A stretch of 64,000 nucleotides of DNA from Yeosuana aquiaggeris. GTDB lineage: Bacteria; Bacteroidota; Bacteroidia; Flavobacteriales; Flavobacteriaceae. The stretch spans positions 186,001-250,000 of the forward strand of contig NZ_JBAWKC010000001.1 in the NCBI RefSeq assembly GCF_044003965.1, in the 5' to 3' direction. A model generated the notes under the pieces. It was not told the origin of the DNA. It saw only the letters and a program-made list of their open reading frames with translations, and searched no databases. Positions 55,553 to 64,000 of this stretch are shown here, in pieces; within the stretch, counting starts at the first letter, position 1; every line of letters starts with the position of its first letter. Position numbers and translations under genes: made by a program.

Positions 55553-57376
55553 TTATTTTGAGTTGTTTGCTTTATTAATATCTGCCATAGCTTCTTTCGG
55601 GTCAATCTGTACACGTGCAACAGGTTTTGAAACTGTAAAAGTATAAGTTGGGTAGGCCCAGGCCCAGTCAGAAATAAGGGTTGCTGAGGTTGGTTTTTCA
55701 CCGCGCATCATTTGTAATGGAATATAAAAATTTTCAGTACCGCCATCGGTATAGGTTACTGTTAGGTCAATAGGCATAGGCATTAAACCAATACGCTCTA
55801 AAGTAATTTTATTGTCTTCAACAGCCTTTACACCATAGTCAATCGTGTTGGTGGTTTGCCCAAAATCTATTAAATACCAGTCAAGTTCTAAACCAGACAC
55901 TTTTTCCGCCGTGCGGATAATATCTAAAGGTTTTGGATGTGTAAATTTAAAATCTTCAAAATATTTCTTTATAGTTGCTTTTAAGTTTTCAGCACCAATG
56001 ATATAGCTTAATTGCGCTAAAAACACTTCTCCTTTTGAATATGCCGAAATGCCATAGGCCTGATTGTAGGCATAGCGGTCTGCATGTGTGGTAAGGGGCT
56101 GTTCTTTACCGGATTTTGCTAAATAAATATAAGCTCTATAGGCGCCTTTTGTAGGGTTTTCCAGGTTTTTGTTTAGGACAAAGTCTTCAGCTAAATCACT
56201 CATGTAGCTTGTAAACCCTTCATCCATCCATTCATGTTTTGACTCATTGGATGCCAGTAAAAACTGAAACCAGGTATGGGCCATTTCATGAGCAATGACG
56301 CCAAATAAACTATTAAAACTGCCTTCGCCAGTAATAAGGGTACACATGGCATATTCCATACCGCCATCACCCCCTTGAATAACCGAGTATTGATTATATG
56401 GATACATTCCTACATTTGAACTGTAATACTGCATCAATTCAACGGTTTTTGACTGTACATTTTTCCAGTTGTCTAAGTTCTCTTTAGACATGGTGTTTTT
56501 GTAGAAAAAGTGTAATAAGGGGCCATCAGGAACCTGCAGCGTATCATGCGCATAATTGGGGTCTGCGGCCCAGGTAAAATCATGAACATTAGGAGCCAAA
56601 AAGTGCCAGGTTAATTTATCTCCTTTAGTCTTTTTTATTTTTTCTTGTGTGTAACCATGGCCAATTTCTTCTGGGTTCTGCAGGTATCCGCTTCCGCCAA
56701 TAGTATAATTTTTATCAATGGTGATGCTTACATCAAAATTTCCCCAAACACCAAAAAATTCTCTACCTATATAAGGGTCGGCATGCCAGCCTTCAAAATC
56801 ATATTCAGCCAATTTAGGATACCATTGCGCCATTGATAAAGCTACCCCTTCTTGATTGTTTTTACCTGCACGACGAATTTGTAAAGGCACCTGGCCATTA
56901 AAAACCATATCAAAAGTTACTTGTTCTCCCGGTTGAATAGGGGTTGCTAAATTGACTTCTAAAATAGTCCCAACCGTTTCATATTGTAAATCCTCCCCGT
57001 TTTGTTTTAAGGAAGTCACTTTCAAAAACCCGATATCTTCCGGCGCCAATTTACTAATGCGGTCTTTGACTCTTGGGTCAGGATCTGCAATTGTTAAAGA
57101 ACGCACATCCATTTCACTGCCGGGCTGAAAGGCATTAAAAAACAAATGGTAATACACACGGTTTAATATATCATGAGAATTATTGGTGTAAACTAAGCGC
57201 TGTGTTCCGTTGTATTGATAGGTCTTTACATCCATATCAACCGCCATAGTATAGTCAACGTGTTGTTGCCAATAACTGGGATCTTGAATGGTTTTAATGG
57301 GTTGGTTTATGCTGCTAAAGGCATTACAAAACGCGGTAAACGTTATAGCAAGCAGGGTAAAAAAGTATCGTTTCAT
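55553..57376 (-). CDS. M1 family metallopeptidase (aminopeptidase)
   Basis: A 607-residue secreted protein (signal MKRYFFTLLAITFTAFCNAF). The zinc site is 'VIAHEMAHTWF' (His363, Glu364, His367) with the distal ligand Glu386 in 'WMDEGFTSY', the M1 spacing. The substrate-site 'GGDGGMEYAMCTLI' takes the place of the GAMEN motif. The N-terminal beta-sandwich includes 'LNRVYYHLFFNAFQPGSEM'. The C-terminal region carries no large helical domain, so it is a short M1 type. It likely trims peptides in the periplasm. It is a single gene with a strong terminator. Confidence 0.93.
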   Translation of the reverse strand: MKRYFFTLLAITFTAFCNAFSSINQPIKTIQDPSYWQQHVDYTMAVDMDVKTYQYNGTQRLVYTNNSHDILNRVYYHLFFNAFQPGSEMDVRSLTIADPDPRVKDRISKLAPEDIGFLKVTSLKQNGEDLQYETVGTILEVNLATPIQPGEQVTFDMVFNGQVPLQIRRAGKNNQEGVALSMAQWYPKLAEYDFEGWHADPYIGREFFGVWGNFDVSITIDKNYTIGGSGYLQNPEEIGHGYTQEKIKKTKGDKLTWHFLAPNVHDFTWAADPNYAHDTLQVPDGPLLHFFYKNTMSKENLDNWKNVQSKTVELMQYYSSNVGMYPYNQYSVIQGGDGGMEYAMCTLITGEGSFNSLFGVIAHEMAHTWFQFLLASNESKHEWMDEGFTSYMSDLAEDFVLNKNLENPTKGAYRAYIYLAKSGKEQPLTTHADRYAYNQAYGISAYSKGEVFLAQLSYIIGAENLKATIKKYFEDFKFTHPKPLDIIRTAEKVSGLELDWYLIDFGQTTNTIDYGVKAVEDNKITLERIGLMPMPIDLTVTYTDGGTENFYIPLQMMRGEKPTSATLISDWAWAYPTYTFTVSKPVARVQIDPKEAMADINKANNSK

Positions 57377-57413
57377 AAAGTAAGATTTCTTTTTATTATG
57401 AATGTTTATTTAA

Positions 57414-57443
57414 AACAAAAAGGGGATAATTCCCCTTTTTGTT
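57414..57443 (-). terminator. Terminator of the subtilase gene
   Basis: A perfect 13-bp stem AACAAAAAGGGGA-TAAT-TCCCCTTTTTGTT, 14 bp past the stop codon at 57458. In the minus-strand RNA it has the A-stem-T layout of an intrinsic terminator. It separates the subtilase from the downstream M1 gene. Confidence 0.88.
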
Positions 57444-57457
57444 ATTTGTTTAGGTTT

Positions 57458-59065
57458 TTATTTAGCCATTTGAGAGGCCATAATTAAGGCATTGTAGGCA
57501 TTTACCATTTTGCCGGATTTGGTTAAATCTGCAAATGGTTTCACGTTATTAGTGTCGCCTCCGGCAACCACTTTCGTTTGTACAACCAAACCAGAATCCA
57601 TTAAAACACGCTTAACTTGGGCTGCTGTTAAACCTGGATAATAAGAGCGTATTAAAGCCGCTACACCAGCAACAGCAGGAGCAGCCATTGAAGTCCCCCC
57701 TTTAGTATCATATTCATTTTCTGGCGTTGTTGAATATACTTTTGCTCCCGGAGCAAAGACATCAACATTTATTTTTCCGTAATTTGAAAAACCAGCCACC
57801 ATATTAGAGCCGTATTTTGGTTCTAAAGCTCCAACAGTTATAAAAGTATCAGACACTTCTGGGCCATTATCAACTTGATCATTTGGATAAATAGCCACAG
57901 CATCTAAATCTTCACCTTCATTTCCGGCAGCATTTACAAATAGTACATCATGTTTACCAGCATAGGTAATAGCTTCTCTTACCCAGTCACTATAAGGTGA
58001 ATAATATTTACCAAAACTGGCATTAATTATTTTAGCACCGTTATCAACCGCATAACGAATAGCTAAAGCAACGTCTTTATCATATTCATCACCATTAGGA
58101 ACGGTACGAACTGCCATGATTTCAACATTGTTTGCTACACCATTAGCGCCTAAACCATTATTTCTCTCAGCGGCAATTATACCTGCAACATGTGTTCCGT
58201 GGCTCTCACTTTTCTTTACAGGTTTCACATTTCCATTGCCATAATATTTAGTGCTCATATCATCAGGGTTGTCTCCGTTAATACGCCCTTTAAAATCTTT
58301 ATTTAAATTATAATTTAGACGATCATTAATACTTTCTAAACCACCCTCAATTTCTTCATAGGCATCTTTAATAGAATCTAAACCATTACTATACATATAG
58401 TTCATCATCTGTACTGCTTGAGTTACTTCTTGGTCGTCTGTTTTTATCCCTTGAACATCTTCTTTTGTGTAATCCTTTTTATTTAAGTGATTAGAAAGCG
58501 CTTCGTCAGCACTTTTTATCCGTTGATAAATTTGATCATATTGCATTTTTCTGCCCGACCATAGTTGGTATTCTTTTTCATATTCCGCATTAGCTTTTTC
58601 ATACTCTGGATTGCTTGTATCACCACTTGCCAAAATGCGTACATATTCTAATTGCTCATCGTAACCATCTCCCAGAAAATTCCATCCGTGAACATCATCA
58701 ACATAACCGTTTTTGTCATCATCAATACCATTGTTTGGAATTTCTCCTTTGTTAGTCCAAATAACTTCGTTTAAATCTTCATGGTCAATATCAATACCTG
58801 AATCTATTACAGCTACGATGACTTTTTTGCCCTTTTTAGTTTTTATAATTTCAGTGTAAGCTTTATCAACGCTCATTCCTGGAATGGTGTCTTTTAAAAG
58901 GTCTAAATGTCCCCAATTGTGTTTTTCTGCAAGCGTTAATTCAGCTGTTTTTAAAGGGGAACTATCAATATTTTCTATTGGTGTTGAAATAATAGCTGTG
59001 CTTCCACAACTAAATAATAAAGACGTTAGTAACGCCGATAAGAATAGGGGTTTGAACGATTTCAT
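57458..59065 (-). CDS. S8 family peptidase (subtilase) lipoprotein
   Basis: A 535-residue lipoprotein (signal 'LLTSLLFSC', Cys20). The catalytic triad is Asp88 in 'VIDSGIDIDHEDL', His289 in 'ESHGTHVAGI' and Ser459 in 'GGTSMAAPAVAG'. The oxyanion Asn is in 'FVNAAGNEGEDLD'. Between Asp and His there is a ~150-residue charged, helical insertion ('EYEKANAEYEKEYQLW') beyond the normal subtilase length, as in several Bacteroidota surface subtilases. No C-terminal sorting domain is present, so it is lipid-anchored. It is 12 bp downstream of the MBL-fold gene, in an operon. Confidence 0.93.
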   Translation of the reverse strand: MKSFKPLFLSALLTSLLFSCGSTAIISTPIENIDSSPLKTAELTLAEKHNWGHLDLLKDTIPGMSVDKAYTEIIKTKKGKKVIVAVIDSGIDIDHEDLNEVIWTNKGEIPNNGIDDDKNGYVDDVHGWNFLGDGYDEQLEYVRILASGDTSNPEYEKANAEYEKEYQLWSGRKMQYDQIYQRIKSADEALSNHLNKKDYTKEDVQGIKTDDQEVTQAVQMMNYMYSNGLDSIKDAYEEIEGGLESINDRLNYNLNKDFKGRINGDNPDDMSTKYYGNGNVKPVKKSESHGTHVAGIIAAERNNGLGANGVANNVEIMAVRTVPNGDEYDKDVALAIRYAVDNGAKIINASFGKYYSPYSDWVREAITYAGKHDVLFVNAAGNEGEDLDAVAIYPNDQVDNGPEVSDTFITVGALEPKYGSNMVAGFSNYGKINVDVFAPGAKVYSTTPENEYDTKGGTSMAAPAVAGVAALIRSYYPGLTAAQVKRVLMDSGLVVQTKVVAGGDTNNVKPFADLTKSGKMVNAYNALIMASQMAK

Positions 59066-59077
59066 TTGAGTTAAATA

Positions 59078-59938
59078 TTAATTAAAAATTTCAGAAGTTG
59101 TATAAATATCTTTAAGCCGCACGCCTTTTTCAGTGCGCTGTACGGTAATAATTTCATTATGAGCATCATGTTCTAAAAACAAAAAATAGTTGTTATCAGC
59201 AGCACGGTTTAAAAAGATTTCCTTTTCATCAAGCGTTAATAAGGGTCTGGTATCATAACCCATTACAAATGGAAGCGGCAGATGCCCTAAGGTTGGTAAT
59301 AAATCAGCCATAAAACAAATGGTCTTTCCTTTATATTTTATCATAGGAATCATTTGCTTATCTGTATGCCCATTAGCAAAAAAAACATCAAAGCCAAGCT
59401 CAGAGTCAAACAGAGTATCTCCTTTAGGGATAGAAGTGAATTTAAGCTGACCACTTTCTTCCATTGGTAAGATGTTTTCTTTTAAAAAAGAAGCTTTTTC
59501 ACGCTTGTTAGGTTGAGTGGCCCAGGCCCAATGATCTTTATTGCTCCAGAAATGGGCATTTTTAAAAGCGGGCTCATAACCTGTTTTATCAGCATTCCAT
59601 TGAATGCTTCCGCCGCAATGATCAAAGTGCAAATGCGTCATAAACACATCGGTTATGTCATTAGGGTGAAAACCAAATTGTTTTAAGGATTTTTCTAAAG
59701 TATTATTACCCCATAAATAGTAATAGCCAAAAAATTTAGAGGATTGCTTGTTGCCCATTCCTGTGTCAATAAGTACCAGTTGATTGTCATCTTCAATTAA
59801 TAAACAGCGCGCTGTTAAATCAATCATGTTATTGGCATCAGCCGGATTGGTTTTTTGCCACAAAGATTTTGGAACAACGCCAAACATGGCGCCGCCATCA
59901 AGCTTAAAATTTCCTGAATTAATGGGGTATAAATTCAT
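59078..59938 (-). CDS. MBL-fold metallo-hydrolase
   Basis: A 286-residue protein with no signal peptide. The metallo-beta-lactamase metal motif is 'MTHLHFDHCGG' (His102, His104, Asp106, His107). 'LVLIDTGMGNKQ', 'FFANGHTDKQMIPMI' (third His) and 'FLEHDAH' (last His) follow. Size and motifs resemble quorum-quenching-lactonase or glyoxalase II-like hydrolases, but the substrate cannot be told. It is the first gene of the operon with the subtilase and is divergent from the permease at 60048. Confidence 0.88.
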   Translation of the reverse strand: MNLYPINSGNFKLDGGAMFGVVPKSLWQKTNPADANNMIDLTARCLLIEDDNQLVLIDTGMGNKQSSKFFGYYYLWGNNTLEKSLKQFGFHPNDITDVFMTHLHFDHCGGSIQWNADKTGYEPAFKNAHFWSNKDHWAWATQPNKREKASFLKENILPMEESGQLKFTSIPKGDTLFDSELGFDVFFANGHTDKQMIPMIKYKGKTICFMADLLPTLGHLPLPFVMGYDTRPLLTLDEKEIFLNRAADNNYFLFLEHDAHNEIITVQRTEKGVRLKDIYTTSEIFN

Positions 59939-60001
59939 AAGTACACAAAATTAGTAAAACAGCTAGAATAAGCGCTAATTGTTAAGAATTTATTGTGATT
60001 T

Positions 60002-60025
60002 TTAGGCTTATAAAAAAAAGCCTAA
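60002..60025. repeat. Inverted repeat between divergent genes
   Basis: TTAGGCTT-ATAAAAAA-AAGCCTAA, a perfect 8-bp inverted repeat in the 109-bp gap between the MBL gene and the permease. There is no T-run, so it is not a clear terminator. It may be an operator for one or both genes. Confidence 0.35.
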
Positions 60026-60047
60026 TTTAGTTGCTAAATATTAAGAT

Positions 60048-62252
60048 TTGAAAAAATTAGAACGCAGCTTATCGTTAATCACTGTTATAGCAATAAGTAT
60101 TGGCGGGATGCTTGGAAGTGGTATTTTTGTACTACCAGGGTTGGCTGCCGCAAAAACAGGTTCCTCTGTTTGGTTGGCCTATTTAATTGCAGCTCTTTGT
60201 ATTTTACCTGCTGCGCTTTCTAAATCAGAATTGGCAACAGCCATGCCCTCATCCGGAGGAACGTATGTATATATTGAACGTGCGTTTGGCCCAATTTTAG
60301 GAACAGTTGCGGGTATAGGCCTTTGGCTTTCATTGTTACTCAAAAGTTCTTTTGCTTTGGTTGGCTTCGGCGCTTATTTATCAATACTAATAAGTATAGA
60401 CCCAGACCTTACCAGAATAGTGGCCGTATTTTTTCTTGGCTTGATTTTACTTTTAAACATTTTTGGTGTAAAAAAGGTAGGGAAAGTGCAAATTGTAATT
60501 GTAACATTGAGTCTGACCTGCCTAACCTTAATCCTTTTTTTTGGTCTACCAAAAGTAAACACTGTTTTTTTAAAGCCGTTTTTAATAAATGGCCAGACGG
60601 GACTTATGTCTACCGTGGCCTTTGTTTATATTTCATATGCTGGAGTAACAAAAGTAGCAGCTATTGCGGGCGAAATTAAAAATCCGGATAAAAACCTTCC
60701 TCGGGCTATGATTTTGTCTTTGTTTATCATGACCACTATTTACGTTTCTATTGCTTTTATTTTGGTGGGAAATATTCCCTTAGAGGCCTTAGAAAAGGAT
60801 ATAAAACCCATCTATACCATTGCCAATATTTTGGGCGGCCAATATGTAGGTTACGCCGCGGCAGTAATAGGTGTTATTACACTAATATCTATGGCAAATT
60901 CTGGGGTTTTAGCTGCCTCGAGGTTTCCATTTGCTATGGCCAGACATAAGCTCTTACCTTCATTTATGAGTAAGATCCATTCTAAATATTTAACACCAAC
61001 GTCAACAATAATATTGACCTGCGTGACTATGGCTTTGGTTATACTGTTTTTAGATGTTGAAAAAATAGCCAAGCTAGCAAGTGCCTTTATGGTGATGATG
61101 TTTATACTGGTAAATGCCGCTGTTGTGGTTTTAAGAGAAACATCTGCCCAGTGGTACAATCCACCATTCAGGTCGCCATTGTATCCTTTTGTTCAGATTT
61201 TCGGAATTATTAGTGGCATTATACTACTTGTTCTATTGGGATGGTTGCCCTTTTTATCAATAATAGCCATTTTTATTATAGGTGTTGCCATCTATTTTAA
61301 TTTCGGAAACAAAACACGTAGAACCGGGGTTTTAAGAAAATATGGCCACCGGCCAGCTTTATATTTATTATATAAAAGAAAGAATAAAGAAAAGAAAAAC
61401 TTAACGGTAATTAATAGTTTAAATGAAGGTGTTTTAGATGGTAAATTAGTGTCAGACGCTGGTGCTGTTGTGGCCTTGTTAGGGAATGAAAATTCACCTG
61501 AGATGCTTGTTGAGATAGGCGCCGCAATTAATAGAAGATTACAAATACAAGCGATTAACATTACTGAGGTTCCAAATCAAACGTATTTAGACGCTTTTAT
61601 GGACGACAACCCTAAAATTCATTCGTTGGCCAGAAGAATTTCGGGCTTAGCAAAGGCCAAAAATTTAGATATAGATTTTGAAGCCGTTGTAACACATGAT
61701 ATTTCTGAAACCATTGACGAATTGAGTAATCAAACTAATTGCGATTGGTTGGTCATGGGATGGAATGGCAAGGCCCACAGCGGGATATTTGTAAGAAACC
61801 CCATTGGCTGGCTGGTTACAAATATCAATTCTGATTTTGCTTTGTTTAAAGATAACGGGGTCAGGCATATTGGTAAAGTATTAATAGCGCTTCGCCCGGG
61901 AAGAAAAGACAAAAATTTTATTGCTATAGCAGACCGTATTTCTCAATTTTATGGGGCGTCTTTAACACTACTTCATGTTGTTCCAGCACATTTTACTAAG
62001 GACGACATTACTAAAATAGAAGAGAGCTCATCTATTATATTAAATAAATCGATCTCTAAAACTGATTTGATTATTTTAAAATCTGATGATTCTATCAATG
62101 CGATTTCTAAAACCTCCGCAGGGTATGACTTACTAATCCTTGGAACGCCTCAAAAAGATAATTGGATTAATGTGCTTTTTGGAACAGGTAAAGATAAATT
62201 TACAGAAAAATCAGCTTGTTCTGTATTAAGACTTACCATGAAAGATAACTAA
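60048..62252 (+). CDS. APC family amino-acid permease with C-terminal UspA domains
   Basis: A 734-residue protein starting with TTG. Residues ~5-430 form a 12-helix APC permease: 'GGMLGSGIFVLPGLAAAKTG' (helix 1 signature), 'SEATAMPSSGGTYVYIERAFG'-type helix 3 entry, 'YAGVTKVAAIAGEIKNPDKNLP'. The remainder carries two universal-stress-protein-like domains, about 450-595 ('CDWLVMGWNGKAHSGIF') and 605-734 ('GYDLLILGTPQKDNW'). The fusion is known in Bacteroidota and other bacteria and likely senses nucleotides or stress. The first helix supports the TTG start. Confidence 0.9.
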   Translation: MKKLERSLSLITVIAISIGGMLGSGIFVLPGLAAAKTGSSVWLAYLIAALCILPAALSKSELATAMPSSGGTYVYIERAFGPILGTVAGIGLWLSLLLKSSFALVGFGAYLSILISIDPDLTRIVAVFFLGLILLLNIFGVKKVGKVQIVIVTLSLTCLTLILFFGLPKVNTVFLKPFLINGQTGLMSTVAFVYISYAGVTKVAAIAGEIKNPDKNLPRAMILSLFIMTTIYVSIAFILVGNIPLEALEKDIKPIYTIANILGGQYVGYAAAVIGVITLISMANSGVLAASRFPFAMARHKLLPSFMSKIHSKYLTPTSTIILTCVTMALVILFLDVEKIAKLASAFMVMMFILVNAAVVVLRETSAQWYNPPFRSPLYPFVQIFGIISGIILLVLLGWLPFLSIIAIFIIGVAIYFNFGNKTRRTGVLRKYGHRPALYLLYKRKNKEKKNLTVINSLNEGVLDGKLVSDAGAVVALLGNENSPEMLVEIGAAINRRLQIQAINITEVPNQTYLDAFMDDNPKIHSLARRISGLAKAKNLDIDFEAVVTHDISETIDELSNQTNCDWLVMGWNGKAHSGIFVRNPIGWLVTNINSDFALFKDNGVRHIGKVLIALRPGRKDKNFIAIADRISQFYGASLTLLHVVPAHFTKDDITKIEESSSIILNKSISKTDLIILKSDDSINAISKTSAGYDLLILGTPQKDNWINVLFGTGKDKFTEKSACSVLRLTMKDN

Positions 62253-62309
62253 ATTATTTATTTTAGTTATTCTTATTTACCTTTACTCAAAACAAGCAAA
62301 AAAAGATTT

Positions 62310-64000
62310 ATGTTAGCATTAGCGGGTATTGTTATTTTAGGAATTTTAGCCCAATGGGTCGCTTGGAAATTGAAAATACCAGCCATTTTACCTTTAATCC
62401 TTATTGGCTTATTAGTAGGGCCTGTTGCTTCTGAATACTTGTCGGCTGACGGGACCAAATGGATTCAACCTATTTGGGACGGAAATGAAGGGCTTTTTCC
62501 AGGAGAAAGCTTATTTTATTTTGTATCCCTTGCCATCAGTATTATTTTATTTGAAGGGGGTTTGACACTAAAGCTGGGAGAGATAAAAAATGTAGGCCCA
62601 ATTATTACAAAGCTCATTACAATAGGTTCTTTAGTTACTTTTTTTGGTGCAGCAATTGCCGCGCATTATGTATTCTATTTAAGCTGGGAAATCTGTTTTT
62701 TATTTGCGGCCTTGATAATCGTTACTGGCCCAACAGTAATTACACCTATTTTAAGAAATATACCACTAAAAAAGGATGTGTCGGCAGTTTTAAAATGGGA
62801 AGGTATTTTAATAGACCCTATCGGAGCCTTGGTTGCCGTACTTGTTTTTGAATTTATTAGTGTTGAAGCTGGAGGCGAGTTTACAAAAACGGCATTAATA
62901 GAATTTGGTAAGATTGTATTGTTCGGTTCTACATTCGGATTTACTTTTGCACATGCCTTGAATTTTTCCATCAACAAAAAGTTAATACCACACTATCTAT
63001 TGAATGTATTTGCTTTAGCTGCTGTTTTAGGTGTTTTTGTTTTGTCTGACGTCTTTGCTCATGAATCGGGTTTGCTGGCAGTTGTGGTTATGGGTATGGT
63101 ATTAGGAAACTCCAAATCGCCTTATTTAAAGGAACTGCTTTATTTTAAGGAATCATTAAGTGTTTTACTAATCTCTATTTTATTCATTCTCCTTGCAGCG
63201 AATATTAATATTGATGATTTATTCTTAATTTATAATTGGAATGCGGTTATATTGTTTGCTTTAGTGGTTTTTTTAATACGTCCTTTAGGCGTATTTATTA
63301 GCACACACAAGTCAACACTAAAATTTAATGAAAAGCTTTTTATTAGTTGGGTTGGCCCAAGAGGAATCGTGGCAGCAGGGATTGCCTCTTTATTTGGTTT
63401 AACACTTGCTAAAAAAGGGATAGTTGATGCACAATATATCACGCCCTTGGTATTTATGATTGTTCTGGGGACGGTTTTACTTAACGCAACAACAGCCAGA
63501 CCTTTTGCTAAATTAATAGGTGTTTTTCTTGTGAGATCGGAAGGTATTTTAATTGTTGGAGCCTCTCAATTTTCTAGATTAATTGGCAGATATTTGGAAG
63601 ATAATGGACGACATGTAGTCTTAATAGACAGCAACCAAACCAATATAAAATTAGCACAAGAACTAGATTTAGAAGCGATTAATGTTGATATTTATTCTGA
63701 TACATTAGAGGATAATATTGAGCTTAATGACGTGGGTTTTTTAATGGCTTTAACAGGCAGTGCCGACATTAATAAATATGCAATTAGCAAGTTTCAAGCA
63801 CAATTTGGAGAAAACGGTTCCTTTAGGTTAATTACCGTCGAAGAAATGAATGGTCCAGAAGAAAACACTCCTAAAGAAGGTTTGTTTTCGCACACCGATG
63901 ATTTCATTCAACTAACAGAAGTAGCTCGTAAATATCCTAAAATTCACGAAATTGAAATTAAAGACAGAGCGCATTATGAAGAGTTAATTGAGATCACTAA
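62310..64000 (+). CDS. Cation:proton antiporter with TrkA-N domain, partial (3' end beyond window)
   Basis: The frame is open from the ATG at 62310 to the last base without a stop; about 563 residues are visible. The first ~400 residues are a CPA-type antiporter with 12-13 helices: 'LAQWVAWKLKIPAILPLIL', 'LFEGGLTLKLGEIKN', 'ALIIVTGPTVITPIL' (core), 'GILIDPIGALVAVLVFE' (ion-binding Asp) and 'WVGPRGIVAAGIASLFG'. A Rossmann TrkA-N domain follows ('ILIVGASQFSRLIGRYLEDN'), which in relatives gates transport by NAD(H). The tail after ~530 begins the C-terminal regulatory part. The gap to the permease gene is 57 bp. Confidence 0.9.
   Translation, partial: MLALAGIVILGILAQWVAWKLKIPAILPLILIGLLVGPVASEYLSADGTKWIQPIWDGNEGLFPGESLFYFVSLAISIILFEGGLTLKLGEIKNVGPIITKLITIGSLVTFFGAAIAAHYVFYLSWEICFLFAALIIVTGPTVITPILRNIPLKKDVSAVLKWEGILIDPIGALVAVLVFEFISVEAGGEFTKTALIEFGKIVLFGSTFGFTFAHALNFSINKKLIPHYLLNVFALAAVLGVFVLSDVFAHESGLLAVVVMGMVLGNSKSPYLKELLYFKESLSVLLISILFILLAANINIDDLFLIYNWNAVILFALVVFLIRPLGVFISTHKSTLKFNEKLFISWVGPRGIVAAGIASLFGLTLAKKGIVDAQYITPLVFMIVLGTVLLNATTARPFAKLIGVFLVRSEGILIVGASQFSRLIGRYLEDNGRHVVLIDSNQTNIKLAQELDLEAINVDIYSDTLEDNIELNDVGFLMALTGSADINKYAISKFQAQFGENGSFRLITVEEMNGPEENTPKEGLFSHTDDFIQLTEVARKYPKIHEIEIKDRAHYEELIEIT

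Noticed and set aside
60002..60025. Terminator call for the inverted repeat upstream of the permease
   Set aside because: No T-run follows in either direction and it lies between divergent gene starts, so it is listed as an inverted repeat instead.
1..64000. tRNA, rRNA, CRISPR array, prophage
   Set aside because: No cloverleaf-like CCA-ended sequences, no rRNA signatures, no regularly spaced direct repeats and no phage structural genes were seen.

Overview
The window comes from a marine-type member of the Flavobacteriaceae (Bacteroidota). The evidence is the low GC content (roughly one third by eye), SusC/SusD pairs, short lipoprotein signals ending in a Cys, promoters of the TTG-N19-TAnnTTTG kind, and closest resemblance throughout to flavobacterial gene families. 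This taxonomic call is inference from gene content only.

Positions 1-36213 are one large polysaccharide utilization locus, almost entirely on the minus strand. The enzyme set points to laminarin (beta-1,3-glucan with beta-1,6 branches): one GH16, four GH17, two GH30, one GH3, a GH149-like cytoplasmic beta-1,3-glucan phosphorylase and two GH2-type TIM-barrel proteins. One of the GH2-type proteins appears fused to an outer-membrane beta-barrel. In transcription order the locus runs: regulator (Reg_prop/Y_Y_Y/LuxR-type, no kinase domain); SusC, SusD and two surface glycan-binding lipoproteins; terminator; glycosidase-barrel fusion, CBM-like lipoprotein, GH16; terminator plus a new promoter; GH30, sugar-porter MFS, GH2-like, GH149, GH3, GH17, GH30, GPH symporter and three GH17s without signal peptides; terminator; and a secreted CBM-like protein cut by the window start. 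Three intergenic regions, at about 1.15-1.3, 25.1-25.25 and 33.27-33.39 kb, share a near-identical 19-bp motif and a second conserved block, so the locus looks like one regulon with at least three operators.

Positions 36423-42015 hold housekeeping-like genes: a methyltransferase, a class V aminotransferase/desulfurase-like protein, a DsbD-type thiol-disulfide protein and a CotH-kinase lipoprotein. Positions 42223-46639 carry an SxtJ / DUF5989 / carbamoyltransferase set followed by a convergent SGNH-TPR protein that is clearly richer in GC, which suggests transfer.

Positions 46640-55500 are an accessory region: TerC, a PQQ-like propeller protein, a DUF2188 protein, a small membrane protein, a decayed IS3-family element, a GC-richer TlpA-like protein and a DUF885 lipoprotein. 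Several minus-strand genes here have palindromic, attC-reminiscent elements beside their stop codons, and two have a second dispersed repeat just upstream.

Positions 55553-64000 return to ordinary chromosomal genes: an M1 aminopeptidase, a subtilase lipoprotein, an MBL-fold hydrolase, an APC permease fused to UspA domains, and a cation/proton antiporter with an NAD-binding domain that runs off the window end. I saw no tRNA, rRNA or CRISPR array.
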